Below are positions 1 through 11,131 of a DNA stretch of 64,000 bases, piece after piece (position 1 is the first letter of the stretch; each line of letters starts with the position of its first letter). Made by a program: the position numbers and the translations under genes. The notes under the pieces were generated by a model that was not told the DNA's origin, ran no database searches, and worked only from the letters and a program-made list of their open reading frames with translations. The DNA comes from Fomes fomentarius (Eukaryota > Basidiomycota > Agaricomycetes > Polyporales > Polyporaceae), in NCBI GenBank assembly GCA_022606135.1, contig JABYQN010000016.1:496001-560000 (forward strand), written 5' to 3'.

Positions 1-1
1 A

Positions 2-211
2 TCGCGTCGGTGGGCTCAACAACCACTTGCACGGAAGCATATGAAGCTTCGATACGGAGCTCGGCTAACAAACGCCTTTCGTAACCATGCAGCCTCCGCG
101 GCCGTCCGATTCACCCGGGACAGCCTTTGGAGTATCTTTTATGGACTAGACTCCTCGCTTGCCGCGACCGCAGCCTTGAAAATACCACTGGCAGCAGACT
201 GGACAGCATAA
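2..211 (+). CDS. Possible 3' end of a gene cut by the window edge
   Basis: One forward frame is open from base 2 to a TAA at 209-211, with an in-frame ATG at 41. The 69 readable residues include a hydrophobic stretch rich in Ala and Leu near the end. I recognise no domain. It could be the last exon of a gene that starts to the left, or chance. No other gene supports it. Confidence 0.22.
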   Translation, partial: SRRWAQQPLARKHMKLRYGARLTNAFRNHAASAAVRFTRDSLWSIFYGLDSSLAATAALKIPLAADWTA

Positions 212-2159
212 CAGTATCTATCTATGAACAGCAGTATAACCAGAAAGGTGCATTTCATACGTCGTTGAATTTGGTGACAATTGCCGTGGTTTTGTCTAGG
301 GAAGACCTATACAATCCTTCGAGTTTGATAATCTAATACTTCATGCACCTACATCTGCAAGTTTCCCTGTCTGTGGGGTTCTGGCCCGCCAGGCTTTGGG
401 CAATGTCTGGATGTTCGAACACAGCCAACGTTCTGCAGACGAGGTGAGAAGAAATCACCGTTCACCGATAAATCATCACAAGAGCCTGGATATATCTTCC
501 GTCATGTGCCTGAGCAGCTAGCAAACTGATTGGCATGTACCCCAATCTACAGATTGACCAGTCGATTTCCTTGTCATTGAAGGGGCAGACAGAAGTGACC
601 TACAGCTTGTGTTGTGTCAACTCGGAAAAATGGGCTTCCTCCCTGGTGATCGTGTGCGTGAGTTGAAACTAGCCACTGTATCCTGTTCACGTTCTGAGCT
701 GCCGATGAGCGTATATGATTTGTTGCGGACTGTATGAGGACGAACACAACCCGCTGAGCATCTTCCCCCGCTGCAGCTATGAAGGTTGTCGGATAGTGTC
801 GGATCCGGGTGCGGAAACCCAAGCTCGCCATCTGGATGGAAGTCGGCTGCGAGAGACCCAGCTGGTGGACGATGTCAAAGTTTAATCTCGTTGTATTGTA
901 ATAGTATCATCAGTTCGAGCAGGGGCACTACTCACTTGTGCCTGCCGATTCCTCTGAGGTCTATTCCGACTCGGGGCGTCTCTGCAGCAGACTGAAGTTT
1001 TGCCATAGCGGGAACTGCGGCATATAAGTCGACTGCCCGCCAAGCTCTCCACTGGTTTGTCCATAAGACATCAGCACCGCGACGAGAACGGTTAGCGTAT
1101 AAGTCGTACTTATAGGACGAAGTCAGGCAACGCACGCAGCGTCGGCTTCCGCTGCCTCGGCCAAAGCCTTAGCCTTATCATTCGGAGGGATGACGCTACC
1201 TTGCGGATGCTGAGCGCTGAGCGGCCGTAGCATGAGCTTGAGCTTATGATCGATTCCTTCAGGCGGCCGATAACCCAAAGCTGTGTGTATCCTGTCTTCG
1301 CGGGTCTCAGCTATTCCTCGATCGAGTTCGCTGTTCGACAAGCGTGCGGATGAAAGGGATTCTTTCAAATACTATCCAAGTCCAAGCTACCGGTAGTCGA
1401 AACCGTCGTGGGCGGCGCCGTAGTGACTAGTAAGCGATGGTCCCGCCCAAACCTGCTCCAGACTCCAGAGGACGGTGTCTTGACGGCGTCGATGTATGCG
1501 TGGCTTGTTCGAGGTATGTATAGCGCGTTCGAAGAGCTCGTCGCGCGCATAAGACTACGGCTGAAGATCTGAAAGATGGTAGAAACGACGAGGACATGTG
1601 GAAGGCTGGCATGGCGGACATGGTGGACATCGAGAGAAGCGGTGAAGTCGACGTCATGACCGACGCTGCCAAGTTCGTCGTTGATCCGTTCGGGCGCTCC
1701 GTTAACGTTAGGTTGAGCCTCGAAGTCTTGCTCAGTATGTCGAGCGACGAGCTCAACCGCAAGGACGCAAAGAGTTAGGCAAGATTCTGCACGTGTGTCC
1801 CGCAGATAAGTTATAATTGGAATCGCGCGTAACGAACGAACGAACAAGTACATCATCGTCTAGTATTACAGGACGTCGTTCGGTGTACAACGGACGCGAC
1901 GTGCACACGCGTCCATGGACGTAGCTATACGACTAGCGAATCACGAAACCATGCATACATAGAGAAGCGAGCGACAGAGGATAGAGGAGAGGGGAAAGGG
2001 GAGAGGGAGGGGTCCTACGGTTTTGATACTATACGAGCAGCAAGCGAAGCGAAGACAAGGAGACAAGCGAGAGGGAATATCTAGCAGCCATACACATAGG
2101 ATAACAAGAATGAGACCAACGACGGAACTATGTGAGGATGCGCGCATCAACCGAGTTCT
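212..2159. other. Region without a recognisable gene
   Basis: No conserved domain was recognised on either strand. The best open stretches are two reverse-strand frames at 1123-1368 and 1365-1856. The first reads like plausible protein near its end (an Asp-His-Lys-Leu-Lys segment followed by an Ala/Glu-rich tail), but it has no clear start and no recognisable family. The stretch 1975-2015 is purine-rich. This may be intergenic DNA or a decayed gene. Confidence 0.4.
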
Positions 2160-3033
2160 TTACTCGTCGTCATCATCACCGTCCCCGGAACCGCTGTCAG
2201 CCTTCTTTCCCTGATGTCCGCCGCCATAAGCATGGGGTAGACAAATCATTCGTGGAAGAAACGTACGTCGTAGTCGTTCTTTTCTTGCTCAGCGCGTGCC
2301 TTGTCTGCCGCTGCTTGTTCGATATAGGGCTGTGTACCAAAACGCGTTAGTCAATCAAGTCATGACATTCCCGCCACAACGCTGGCATGCAGGTGAAAGG
2401 TCCTGAGGATTCCCGGGCATCGAGCCCCTTCACAACGATTACTGAGCAGTATGCCCACAGAGTAGGCAGGTGAATGAGACTCGGAGACCAACGTAAATCG
2501 ACATGTGTCGCTTACGTGCACATGAACGCACATACACAACCCCCGTGTTGGAAGTCCATGTATGTTCGTTCAGCGACAGAAACGAACTAGTGCATACAAC
2601 GATAACACGATGCGAGAGCAAATGCACACCTTCTTCTCCTCGTCGTCGAGCTCCTTCCACTTGGCACCCAGGAGCTTCCCGATTTCACCTGCCCAACGCG
2701 TCAGCTCAATCCTCAGCGCTGTCAACGACACGGCAAACACTCACCAAAGCCGGCGTCGGGGTTCTCGCCCTTGATTCTCTCCCTCCAGTCCTGGCTGAAG
2801 AACATGTACGCCGACAGAGCACGCTTCGGTGCCTTGGGGTCTTTCTTCCCCTTCGACTTCGGCGCCTTCTCCGCCTTCGTCGCGGCCTTTCGCTGTGCAA
2901 GAGAGGGCCGTCAGCAACCCCGTACGGCATATACGAAGCCTCCCAGCACCCCTCAGACGGAGGGGGGCTGGTAGCAGGCGCAGTGTGGCGGACGGGCACC
3001 CACCTTTGTCGTCTTCGTCGTCTCCTTCGGCAT
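2160..3033 (-). CDS. NHP6: NHP6-type HMG-box chromatin protein
   Basis: Small non-histone chromosomal protein that bends DNA and assists nucleosome remodelling (FACT partner in yeast). Five exons can be spliced in frame: 3033-3004, 2892-2745, 2688-2630, 2329-2267 and 2210-2160, giving 116 aa. A Lys-rich basic N-terminus (about residues 1-33) leads into one HMG box (about 34-100). The box carries the family hallmarks [14 protein letters not shown], the core Trp of [20 protein letters not shown] and EEKKPY. The last exon supplies an acidic Asp/Glu tail, which would be missed if exon 4 were read through to the TGA inside intron 4. Length and layout match fungal Nhp6. The ATG is immediately preceded by a pyrimidine-AG, suggesting a further intron in the 5' UTR. 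Confidence 0.93.
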
Positions 3034-3253
3034 CTGTAGGGCGGCAAACAGCGTCAGCAGCACGTCCTACACGTCGCGAGGCTTTGTGGCAACGCGCCGA
3101 CACGACCAACACGGCCGCGACGCGTAGGGTGGGGCACGCGTCTGGGCGCGACGCGCCGCCCCCGCACCCTGGCCGCGTCGTCGAGTCCAACGGCGGACAC
3201 GTATCGATCGCGCGTGGGCATCAGATAAGGGCGTTCGGGACTGCATACACACC
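3034..3253 (-). other. Probable 5' UTR intron of NHP6
   Basis: Read on the reverse strand, a donor-like AAG/GTGTGT lies near 3253 and a CCCTACAG acceptor abuts the start ATG, with a GCTGAC branch-like motif about 20 nt upstream. An intron ending directly at the ATG would be in the leader and would not change the protein. RNA data are not available to confirm it. Confidence 0.45.
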
Positions 3254-3357
3254 TTGAATTACTTGGAGGCGGGGGAGAGGTGAGTAGGTAGTGATGGTGT
3301 TGGGATTGGGCGGGGGCACTGGGCAGCGCTAGGCGCAGGCGTATAGGCAGAGGAAAA

Positions 3358-3382
3358 TGGCTGGCTGGCTGGCTGGCTGGTG
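3358..3382. repeat. (TGGC)n tetranucleotide repeat
   Basis: About six tandem TGGC units upstream of NHP6, in the presumed promoter or leader region. Confidence 0.85.
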
Positions 3383-3835
3383 AGAGGGCTCTGCCTTGGT
3401 GGGGGCGCAGGCTTGCGCTGTGAGAATCAGAGTTAAACAACCCGTTACATAAGCCACTGTGACAGCCTCGCACGTGAACTCCCCGCACGGACCAGTGCAC
3501 CCGTGACGTCTCGTGACGCTACCGTGTGGCGTGACAGTGACGCTCGCGCTTGAATGTCGGCCTCCGCTTAGAGTCCGCTATTACTATGCCTTGTGTGAGT
3601 TTGTTCCTGATCCCGTCCCATGTCCAGCTGGTGCGCATGCGCGCTGATACGTATCATTGCGAGAAGCTTAGATTAGAGCGATACAAGACGTGGCATTCGA
3701 TACAGGATAATATACAGTAGCCATGGACAGCGGTACACATGATAAGAATCAGTGACTTGGGAGGCAAGGCAACACTGCCAACACACAGACGCGATTCATA
3801 CACCGTACAACAGTGCGATCCTCGAAGAGCATTTT

Positions 3836-5581
3836 TCAGACAAGCAGAGGTGGGATGGGGTCCGCATCACGGCGATCCAGGATGTCGTAATGCCCAGGGC
3901 TGGTGAGCAAGCAGAACTCATCAGCAGGCCGTCAAATTCACCAACGATAGCGAGCTCACCGGTACAGCAAATTGATTGTTTCGAGGAACGTGAAAGGTGC
4001 ATTCTGGAAGGGAACAAAAGATACCTTGCCTTGCTGGTCGTGGCCGTCGAGATATGCTACGTTGACGTTCACCTTGAGCGCTGTGGCCAGCGCGTTCATT
4101 TGGACATGGTCTGTGGGATGTGCCAGTTTAGCTCTACGCAACGTTTCAAGGGTACGGGCCAATGTCAGATACGCCCCATTTCCACACGGACTACTAACAT
4201 CTGTATGCGTACTTATTATCAAGGTCCACAACACCAACCCGTACCCTACCTTTGCGAACACGGGTTGGTGTCGGAGACTTGTCCAGGTGGATGCCATAGG
4301 TCCACAAAGAGACCCGTGAACACACCCAAAGTTAAGTTTCTTCGCATGAAAATAGCGCACCTGCTTCCTTTCCTACGGCCTCTACAAAATTGTTGCAGAA
4401 CAGCTCTGGGTCCATTTGTTCTCCAGTCTCTGGATGGAAAAGGAATGCGGCATAGTCCGGGTTGGTCTTGATCTCTGCAGACGTGAGCAGCCGCAGATAC
4501 ACCACGACTGAGTTCGATACTAGTTCCCTAGTGAGCGAGAATTGTTCTCGTGAGGAGGTCAGTGCTCACTTTCTGGATTATTGAATGCCTCCAACAGCAA
4601 GTTGATGTTCAACAGACGTCCGTCGACGGGGTTTACGACCTGATTGATGAGAGCCGCCAAAGCATCGTAAAAGTCCTCGAACACGAGCCGCTGGAAGCCG
4701 ACTTTCTCGAGAGTGGCCTGGGACGCCTCGAGCACAGAAAGTGCACCCATTGCGGCGAGCATGGTGTCGGACGCATTGAGGATATTCTCGATATAGGCAA
4801 ACGCCAGGGCTGCATTGGTGGGTATTCTCGTTAGCGCGGTTATTTCGGCCCAACGCACGATGCGCGGACGCCGTGTGTCCAAACTTACAGCGGTAAAAAC
4901 AATCACCTGTGTGCGTGTGGCAAGAGACAGATCAGTTAAGGCTTCGGGCGCAAAGAAATCCCAAGATGGTGGTGGTATGACTGACCGTCTCCACGCGTGC
5001 GACGGATCCCAATCCAGCCTTCACTCAAGAGCCAATCGATCTGTCGCACGAAGCCCTGCGAGCCGTTCTCGTACTCTTCGCGAAGTGTGATCATAGGCGC
5101 AAGTGGCGCGATAAGTGGCCTGTCCGGGACATCCGTGAACTCGACGCTTGGGAAGCTCTGTGACACGTCGTTAGTATCGTTGCGTGCACCGGTCATGTTC
5201 TCCACGATTGAACTTACTTCTACATGGTCAAACAGTCCCGCAGACGGCAGATCCTCTGAACACCAAGTGTGGCGTAGCACAAGTGACACTCAATCCTCCA
5301 CTCACGTTCTCTGATTAACAGCGCTGGAAGACATACCTTGAGCATCGGCCATGCGTACGTCGCCGTCTGGTGCAAGCTCCGGCCAGGGTTCGTCGACATC
5401 GGGGAGATCGGCTGTTTTTAGCTTCGCTGCGGCAGAACGCGTCAATGTAGCTCCCCGCCCGCACCGTGCCGCCGGACGTACGTGCTTCGGGCGAACGGGA
5501 CGGCGGGGCCGGTTCGCTGAGCGCACTCAGGCTGCTGGCGCCGACGTTCAAGTTCGTTGCGTCTCCGAACGGCGAGGACAT
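3836..5581 (-). CDS. Otubain-type deubiquitinase (peptidase C65)
   Basis: Cysteine protease that cleaves ubiquitin chains, homologous to OTUB1. The spliced protein starts MSSPFGDATNLN at 5581; the open frame continues upstream only to a GTG. A poorly conserved 75-residue N-terminus precedes the OTU fold, which opens with a region ending in FVRQIDWLLSEGW. The catalytic block is GDGDCFYRSLAFAY, with its Asp and the nucleophile Cys; an intron splits the Gly codon before DCFYR and a second splits the Ser codon after it. The C-terminal half has HVQMNALATALKVNV, and the catalytic His lies in RPGHYDILD, again behind an intron (LLYR/PGHYD). The protein ends IPPLLV. Length is about 370 aa, usual for otubains once the N-terminal extension is allowed for. 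All catalytic residues are present, so the enzyme should be active. Some internal exon joints (about 4150-4550) were inferred from family order rather than proven. Confidence 0.92.
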
Positions 5582-5821
5582 GGTCGCAAACGGCGAGGAC
5601 ACGCTCGTCCTCGAGTGAGCGGCCTCTTAAGAGAAGCGGTCGTACACTGCCTCATCTACAGGGTCACCAACTAGAAGAGACGGAAACTGCCGAGCTTGTA
5701 GGGTTCGAGTCTTCGACGTACTCGGTTTAGTATGTAATTGTTCATCCTTTTTTGTCTTCTGAGAGCGATCCGTGCGATGGTGCAACCGCAGTTTGATGAT
5801 GTATTCGCGATGTATCCGCAA

Positions 5822-5842
5822 GGTGGTGGTGGTGGTGGTGGT
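5822..5842. repeat. (GGT)n microsatellite
   Basis: Seven tandem GGT units between the otubain start and the next forward gene. Confidence 0.85.
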
Positions 5843-6103
5843 CGCAGTCAACGACATCGTGTGCAACTTCAATGCAAGGGTGTATATAGGCGCCCTTATA
5901 TGAGCCGATGCCTCAGAGTCATATGTATCCTATTACTCGTATCACCCCAAGTATCACCCCGCGCTCACTGTCATGTATGCTCCATTTTAATTGATCACAA
6001 GCGCACGTTCATTCAAGGTCAACATGCGGTTTCCTCAAGGCGTCACATAGCGCCTCATACCGCGCGGCCATTGTTGATTTCTCTCTTCTCTTCGACCATC
6101 GAT

Positions 6104-6241
6104 ATGCTGCCGACGTTGCGTCTCATCACACTTGTTATCTTCGCTCTATTTGCTCTCTTCACGACAGCACATTCCTTCCGATTGGCGAGGCCGGATCATG
6201 TGGGACGTCCCGCGACTCCGAGGAGGTCTGAGTCTCCCTAG
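6104..6241 (+). CDS. Possible 45-aa secreted peptide
   Basis: A short open frame starts MLPTLRLITLVIFALFALFTTAHS. It has a typical signal-peptide layout: Arg near the start, about 13 hydrophobic residues, then a small-residue cleavage region near TTAHS. A basic, Pro/Arg-rich tail of about 20 residues follows and ends at TAG. There are no Cys and no recognised family. It lies in the gap between otubain and DEG1 on the DEG1 strand, and there is CT-rich sequence upstream of it. It may be a real peptide precursor, an upstream ORF or chance. Confidence 0.35.
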   Translation: MLPTLRLITLVIFALFALFTTAHSFRLARPDHVGRPATPRRSESP

Positions 6242-6604
6242 ACGCCTATTTAGTCTACTACTAGTTATACAGTCCTACCAGTTAGTCGCTTGCTATTCTT
6301 TCGCTAGATCACCGTTGTGCTAGGTAGTAACTGTATTATCCGATAGGTCTGATGGTGAGGCGCATGGACAGCGATTTTTGGCACATACTAATAGAATGGA
6401 CGTCCGATTTGAAGATCACGCTCATACTAGCTCGCGCGCTTCTCTCGATATTCCGAGTATGACTAGTTCTCTTTCTCTTTCTCCTCTCTCATCCTTCTCG
6501 TCCTATCTCCTCGATCTGGGCGCGGAAGTACGTATCTCTAGACCCGTTGCATGCCCGGTGGCTTCAGCTACCGTCTCTTACGACCTTATGCAAGATTCAC
6601 GCGC

Positions 6605-8110
6605 ATGGAACCGTACAAGAACTGGTCCCGGGAAGAGCTGATCGCCCGTCTGCAGCAGCTCGACCCGCACCACGACCGCGCGCGGCCACAGGCCCAGCAA
6701 CAGCAACAGGGCAAGCCGTTCGACTTCAACGCGTACCCGAAGCGCAAGATCGCACTCAAGTTCACGTACAATGGCATCCACTATGGCGGGATGGAGTTCC
6801 AGCGCGACCCGGCGCTGCCGACGGTCGAGGGCGTGCTGTTTGACGCGCTCGTGCACACAAAGCTCGTCGATTGCGCGGCGGGGTTGGATGGGTGCGGGTG
6901 GCAGAGGTGTGGGCGGACGGACAAGGGCGTGAGTGCGGGAGGGCAGGTCGTCAGTCTGTGGGTGCGGAGCACGCTGGGCTCGAAGGCTTCCGTGCAGGAT
7001 GAACAAGTTCCGGAAGAGGCAGAGGCGGTTCCAACACCTGCAGCGGACAACACAGAAGGCGGACCTGGTCTGGAGGGAGCCTTTGGTCTAATGGATGACT
7101 TGGATGAGCCTCCGACGAACGGATCCAAGCCGAGCAAACCTGTAGCTTCCGAAGTCGAGTTCCCGTACATCTTCGCGCTGAACCACATCCTCCCGCCTAC
7201 CATCCGCGTCCTCGCCTGGTCACCCGTCTCGGACGACTTCTCAGCACGCTTCAGCTGCCGCTGGCGCCACTACAAGTACTTCTTCTCCCCAAAAGGACTC
7301 GACCTCGCCGCCATGTCGGACGCGGCGTCGCGCCTCGTCGGGGAGCACGACTTCCGGAATCTGTGCAAGATCGACGCGAGCAAGCAGATCACCATCTTCA
7401 CCCGCCGTATCCTCTCCGCGACGATCGAGCCCGTGGCCGACTCGCGAGGAGGCGAGCTGTGCGTCTTCAATCTGCGCGGGAACGCCTTCTTGTACAACAT
7501 GGTCCGGCATATCATGGCCATCCTCCTCCTCGTCGGCACTGGGCTCGAGAAGCCGTCGGTCATGACCGCGCTCCTGAACGCAGACCCCGCACGTCCGCTC
7601 CCGCCTTTCCGTGAAGGCGAAGAGTCCCCACCGGTGATCACGGGCAGGCCGGACTACCAGATCGCAGACCCGCTCCCGCTCATGCTGTGGGAGTGCGGGT
7701 ACGACGAGGACGTGCTCGACTGGCGCACCGACCGCGCGAGCACCCGGGGCGGGGACTCGACCAAGAGCCCTCTCCGCGGGATGGTCTGCGCACACGAGCG
7801 CGCGACCATCACCGCTGCGCTGGACGAACACTTCCTCAAGGCAGCAGAGGTGCACCACACGCCGCCTCACCAGTACTTCCCCATTGGCGCGCCGGGCGTT
7901 GAGCCTCTGCCACAGGGCGCGATGATGAGTGTCCCGCTGGGTGGGGGAATGGTGAAGCGCGCGGGGGTGTATGTCCCGCTTTTGCAGAGGAAGCGGATGC
8001 TAACGGCCGAGGAGGTGAACGAAAGGTATCGGCTTGGACGGGGTGCGAAAAAGCTGGAGAGGAAGACTGCCGCTGCCGTGGTGAGTGCCGAGGACGATGT
8101 GAACGAGTGA
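6605..8110 (+). CDS. DEG1: tRNA pseudouridine(38/39) synthase
   Basis: Isomerises U38/U39 in the anticodon stem of tRNAs (DEG1/PUS3 branch of the TruA family). Single exon, 501 aa from the ATG beginning MEPYKNWSREELIARLQ; an in-frame codon further upstream would add residues not expected in the family. The catalytic block CGRTDKGVSA with its Asp is at about residues 100-109. The second half of the core has NHILPPTIRVLAW, FSCRWRHYKYFF, NLCKIDASKQ and the RNA-binding GNAFLYNMVRHIMAILLLVG segment. A low-complexity Pro/Glu/Ser insert of about 60 residues follows the catalytic block. The C-terminal 170 residues after the core are variable. Its 3' end converges on the aminotransferase. Confidence 0.95.
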   Translation: MEPYKNWSREELIARLQQLDPHHDRARPQAQQQQQGKPFDFNAYPKRKIALKFTYNGIHYGGMEFQRDPALPTVEGVLFDALVHTKLVDCAAGLDGCGWQRCGRTDKGVSAGGQVVSLWVRSTLGSKASVQDEQVPEEAEAVPTPAADNTEGGPGLEGAFGLMDDLDEPPTNGSKPSKPVASEVEFPYIFALNHILPPTIRVLAWSPVSDDFSARFSCRWRHYKYFFSPKGLDLAAMSDAASRLVGEHDFRNLCKIDASKQITIFTRRILSATIEPVADSRGGELCVFNLRGNAFLYNMVRHIMAILLLVGTGLEKPSVMTALLNADPARPLPPFREGEESPPVITGRPDYQIADPLPLMLWECGYDEDVLDWRTDRASTRGGDSTKSPLRGMVCAHERATITAALDEHFLKAAEVHHTPPHQYFPIGAPGVEPLPQGAMMSVPLGGGMVKRAGVYVPLLQRKRMLTAEEVNERYRLGRGAKKLERKTAAAVVSAEDDVNE

Positions 8111-8295
8111 GCTCATGGCACATGCGGCAGGACGATGCAAAGCAGTGGATATCCCAAGAATTGTATCGCTAGATCTAGAGGTACACGCGCACTATATACA
8201 CCCAAAATTACAGTATGTAGATCTAATCAGCATGCCGCTTGTCCCCCTCTTGCCTTTTGTTTTCGCTGGCACTGTGCACGACGCAACCGCCTCAT

Positions 8296-10603
8296 TCATG
8301 CGCAAGGCACGGACCAGTCCTCCCACTCGAACTTGCCCTCTTGGATGTCCGTCAAGCGGTCATACAGCCCCCTCGCGACGGGGCCGAGCACGCCCTCGTA
8401 TTCGGGCAGGACGATGTCCTTGCCGTTGAACCCGATGCGCCCGACCGCGGCGACGACGACCGCGGTGCCGACCGTGAAGGCTTCGAGCAGGCGGCCCTCT
8501 GCGACCCATTTCACCAAGTCTGACATGGTCACAGTCTGCTCGGCTACGTGCAGACGGGTCGAGGCGGGGAGCCCGGGCAGAGTCGTCCGCGAGGGGTGCG
8601 CGGCGCAGAGCGCGATGGTCGAGTCGCGCGTGACGCCGGGCAGGATCGTGCCGTCCAGGGGAGGGGTGATCACCTCGAAGTCTGCGTCGACATGTATATC
8701 AGTATTCAGTATTCAAGCATCCAGAGGGAGAATATGACAATTGAATGTGTGAATGGGGTTAAACGGGAAGGGAAACGCACCACCGTCGTCCCTCTTGACC
8801 ACGACGAAGAAGTTCATCGCCCCCGCCTCGGTGACCGTGTCGCCGAGCAGCCAGAGACATTGGTCGTATCCCGATTTCGCAGCCGCTTGCTGCGGCTTGA
8901 ACGTCGGCGCGTAGTTGAGCGCGAGCTTGTACCCGCCCGTCCCGCCTGGCCACGCGCGGACATGCTCTTGCACGGCGAGAAGAGCGACCGGGCGCGCGCC
9001 GGTGCGGAAGAAGGGCCCGGTGGGGCCTAGGATGACGTAGAGCATCGCGCGGTCGGAGGGTGCGACTCCTAGGGCTAGAAGGCATGCGTTCAGCTGAAGG
9101 TGCTCTCCCCAGAAGCAGAGGAACAGAATGATGGTGTGAAGAGGGAGCTTACAGTCACGAGTGCCGATGATGGTCGGGCGGATGTACAGACTGTGGCCCT
9201 TGACGGAGGGTATCCAGCGCTTCTCGATCATGACAATACGCTTGATGAGCTTGAAGAGCTCGTTCGTGTCGAACGGCGGCAGTGCGACGCGTGCGGCGGA
9301 CATCTCCATCCGCGCCATGTTCTTGTCGGGGCGGAACAGACGGGGTGTTCCATCTGGGCCCAGATACGCCTGTGCGTCGTATGCGGTGAGTCAACGTCCG
9401 ACGAGATGGATACCGATACGGGTTCGAACAGGACGCGGGGACGTGCATACGGTCATGCAAGGTCGGGCTATCGAGGCTCGATTCACTCGCGTCCGGTGCA
9501 GGTCGGCTTCAAGCGGCTCTCCTGATACCCTCAATGCTGCACCTCCACAGGATATTAATATGCTGTCCGGAGATGCTTGCACTGCAGAAGATGAGTGAAT
9601 ATATGCTAGTGCATAGTCGGGCCAGCGCATGCATGCGTACTCGGTATAGTGAGTGAGCATCATGGTGCAAGATGCATAACACTAGGTGCGTCCACTGCCC
9701 CTTGTGACATCCAAGCGAGCGGCGGGAACATACCGAGCTTCACCAGAAGTAGACCGTTCATATTTCCGCTTTCTAAGCGGGAGTCTTCCCCTCCAGCGGC
9801 CGATTCCATGTGTTCGAAGAAACGGCATGTCGTTACGGCGCTCGAGAGAAAATGCGGCATAACCGCTTGCTCATCGCGATTTCACCCGTACATTGGAAAT
9901 CACCGTTTGGCTTACAAAAGCCACCATTCCTTCCGCACGACATGCACCAGACAGGGCCAAGGTGGACAGATGGAAGGGAAGGAAAGGAACCGGATGTCCT
10001 GAACGTATACAGTTCAGCGCAAAAAGACTCACCTTCATACCCTCGAAGACATTTGTCGCATACTGCAGACACGAACTCGCGGGGTCGATGGAAAGTGGTC
10101 CATAGGGCTTGATCTCCGGGGCGGACCATCCGTCCACTGGGTCGTAAGAAGCCACCATCATGTGGTCGGTCACTACCTGCGGCTATCGTCAGTCTCGGGC
10201 GGAACTCCAGTTCGCGAGAGTTCTAGCATTTGGGAGCGCAAAGTGTCAAGGCAAAGACGCCGCGCTCAGCGGAGGCTCATGGTCGACGGCTATGCCTTGT
10301 CTTCCCCCGCCTCTGGACGAAAACTGGTGCATCTTCGCTCTTCGCCACTCCACTGAGCATGTATACCCAAGAGTGCTGTGGCTACTCACTTGCCCAAACT
10401 TCAGCTCAGATGCTGGTGGGATAGGTTTAAGCTGGGTGGCCAATGTAACTGTGACCTTGGATGCCTGCAGGAGACATGAAGAAGAGGTTTTCAGTCAAAC
10501 AATGCGTGAATGGATTATCGGAACTTCATACATCAAGCTCGGCAGGTTGGGGAAGAACCTGCACTCCGTTTGCATTACCATGTGCGGGTTGAGTGATAGC
10601 CAT
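8296..10603 (-). CDS. Branched-chain amino acid aminotransferase
   Basis: PLP enzyme interconverting Leu/Ile/Val and their keto acids. The start at 10603 reads MAITQPAHGNANG and splices ELD/ASKVTVTL into the next exon; KFGQ then joins the exon holding TDHMMVASYDP. Fold-type IV landmarks in order are SSCLQYATNVFEGMK, MEMSAARVALPPFDTNEL, GPFFRTGARPVALLA, the PLP-lysine region GGTGGYKLALNYAPTF, VTEAGAMNFFVVVK and ITPPLDGTILPGVTRDS. It ends EWEDWSVPCA. Length is about 400 aa, normal for the family. The N-terminus lacks an Arg-rich amphipathic presequence, so a cytosolic form is the simpler reading. It is transcribed divergently from the SurE gene at 11132. Confidence 0.93.
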
Positions 10604-11131
10604 CGTGGACGAGAGAGTGAGGGTGAGAAGGGAAGGAGGAATACCGTCCGAGTCAGATTATTTGCATCTTATCTTATCTCCTTGTAGATCCTCGCGTGGC
10701 GAGCCCGATGGATCTGAAGGGACTGATAGGGTCGGCAAGGCTCTCGTGCGAGTTGTTACCATGTTGCACTGTTACGTAGTGATTAGTCTCATATTTTCGT
10801 CTCTCTCCCCTTTGAATGCCACACGCTAGTCTAGCCATATATTCTGACTTCTGTTGCGTCTGGCGTTGGTGAATAAACTCCGGAAAGCTATTGCGGGTGG
10901 AAGTAGCACAGCACGTCGATACAGAAGAAGACATCTGCGGGAGATCGGCGGGCGACGAACGTGTTTCTCTATTCGTGTGATGTTCTCATCACTAGCATGC
11001 ATATGGTCGCCCCTCAGACTGGCAACTGTCTGCTTGGGCGTACCCGCGACCGTATATATAATACTCCCTGCAGCCGTTAGGTCTTGACCCCCACATCCCA
11101 CGTCCCCCGTCCTTGACATCACTCACTGGCG
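10604..11131. promoter_or_regulatory. Shared divergent promoter region
   Basis: The 528 bases separate the start codons of the aminotransferase (-) and the secreted SurE gene (+). A TATATATAAT-type element lies about 80 bases before the SurE ATG (11052-11062). No conserved operator could be named. Confidence 0.5.

Noticed and set aside
7241..7870. 209-aa reverse frame
   Set aside because: Antisense of DEG1; no motif of its own.
8548..9030. 160-aa forward frame
   Set aside because: Opposite strand of aminotransferase exons.
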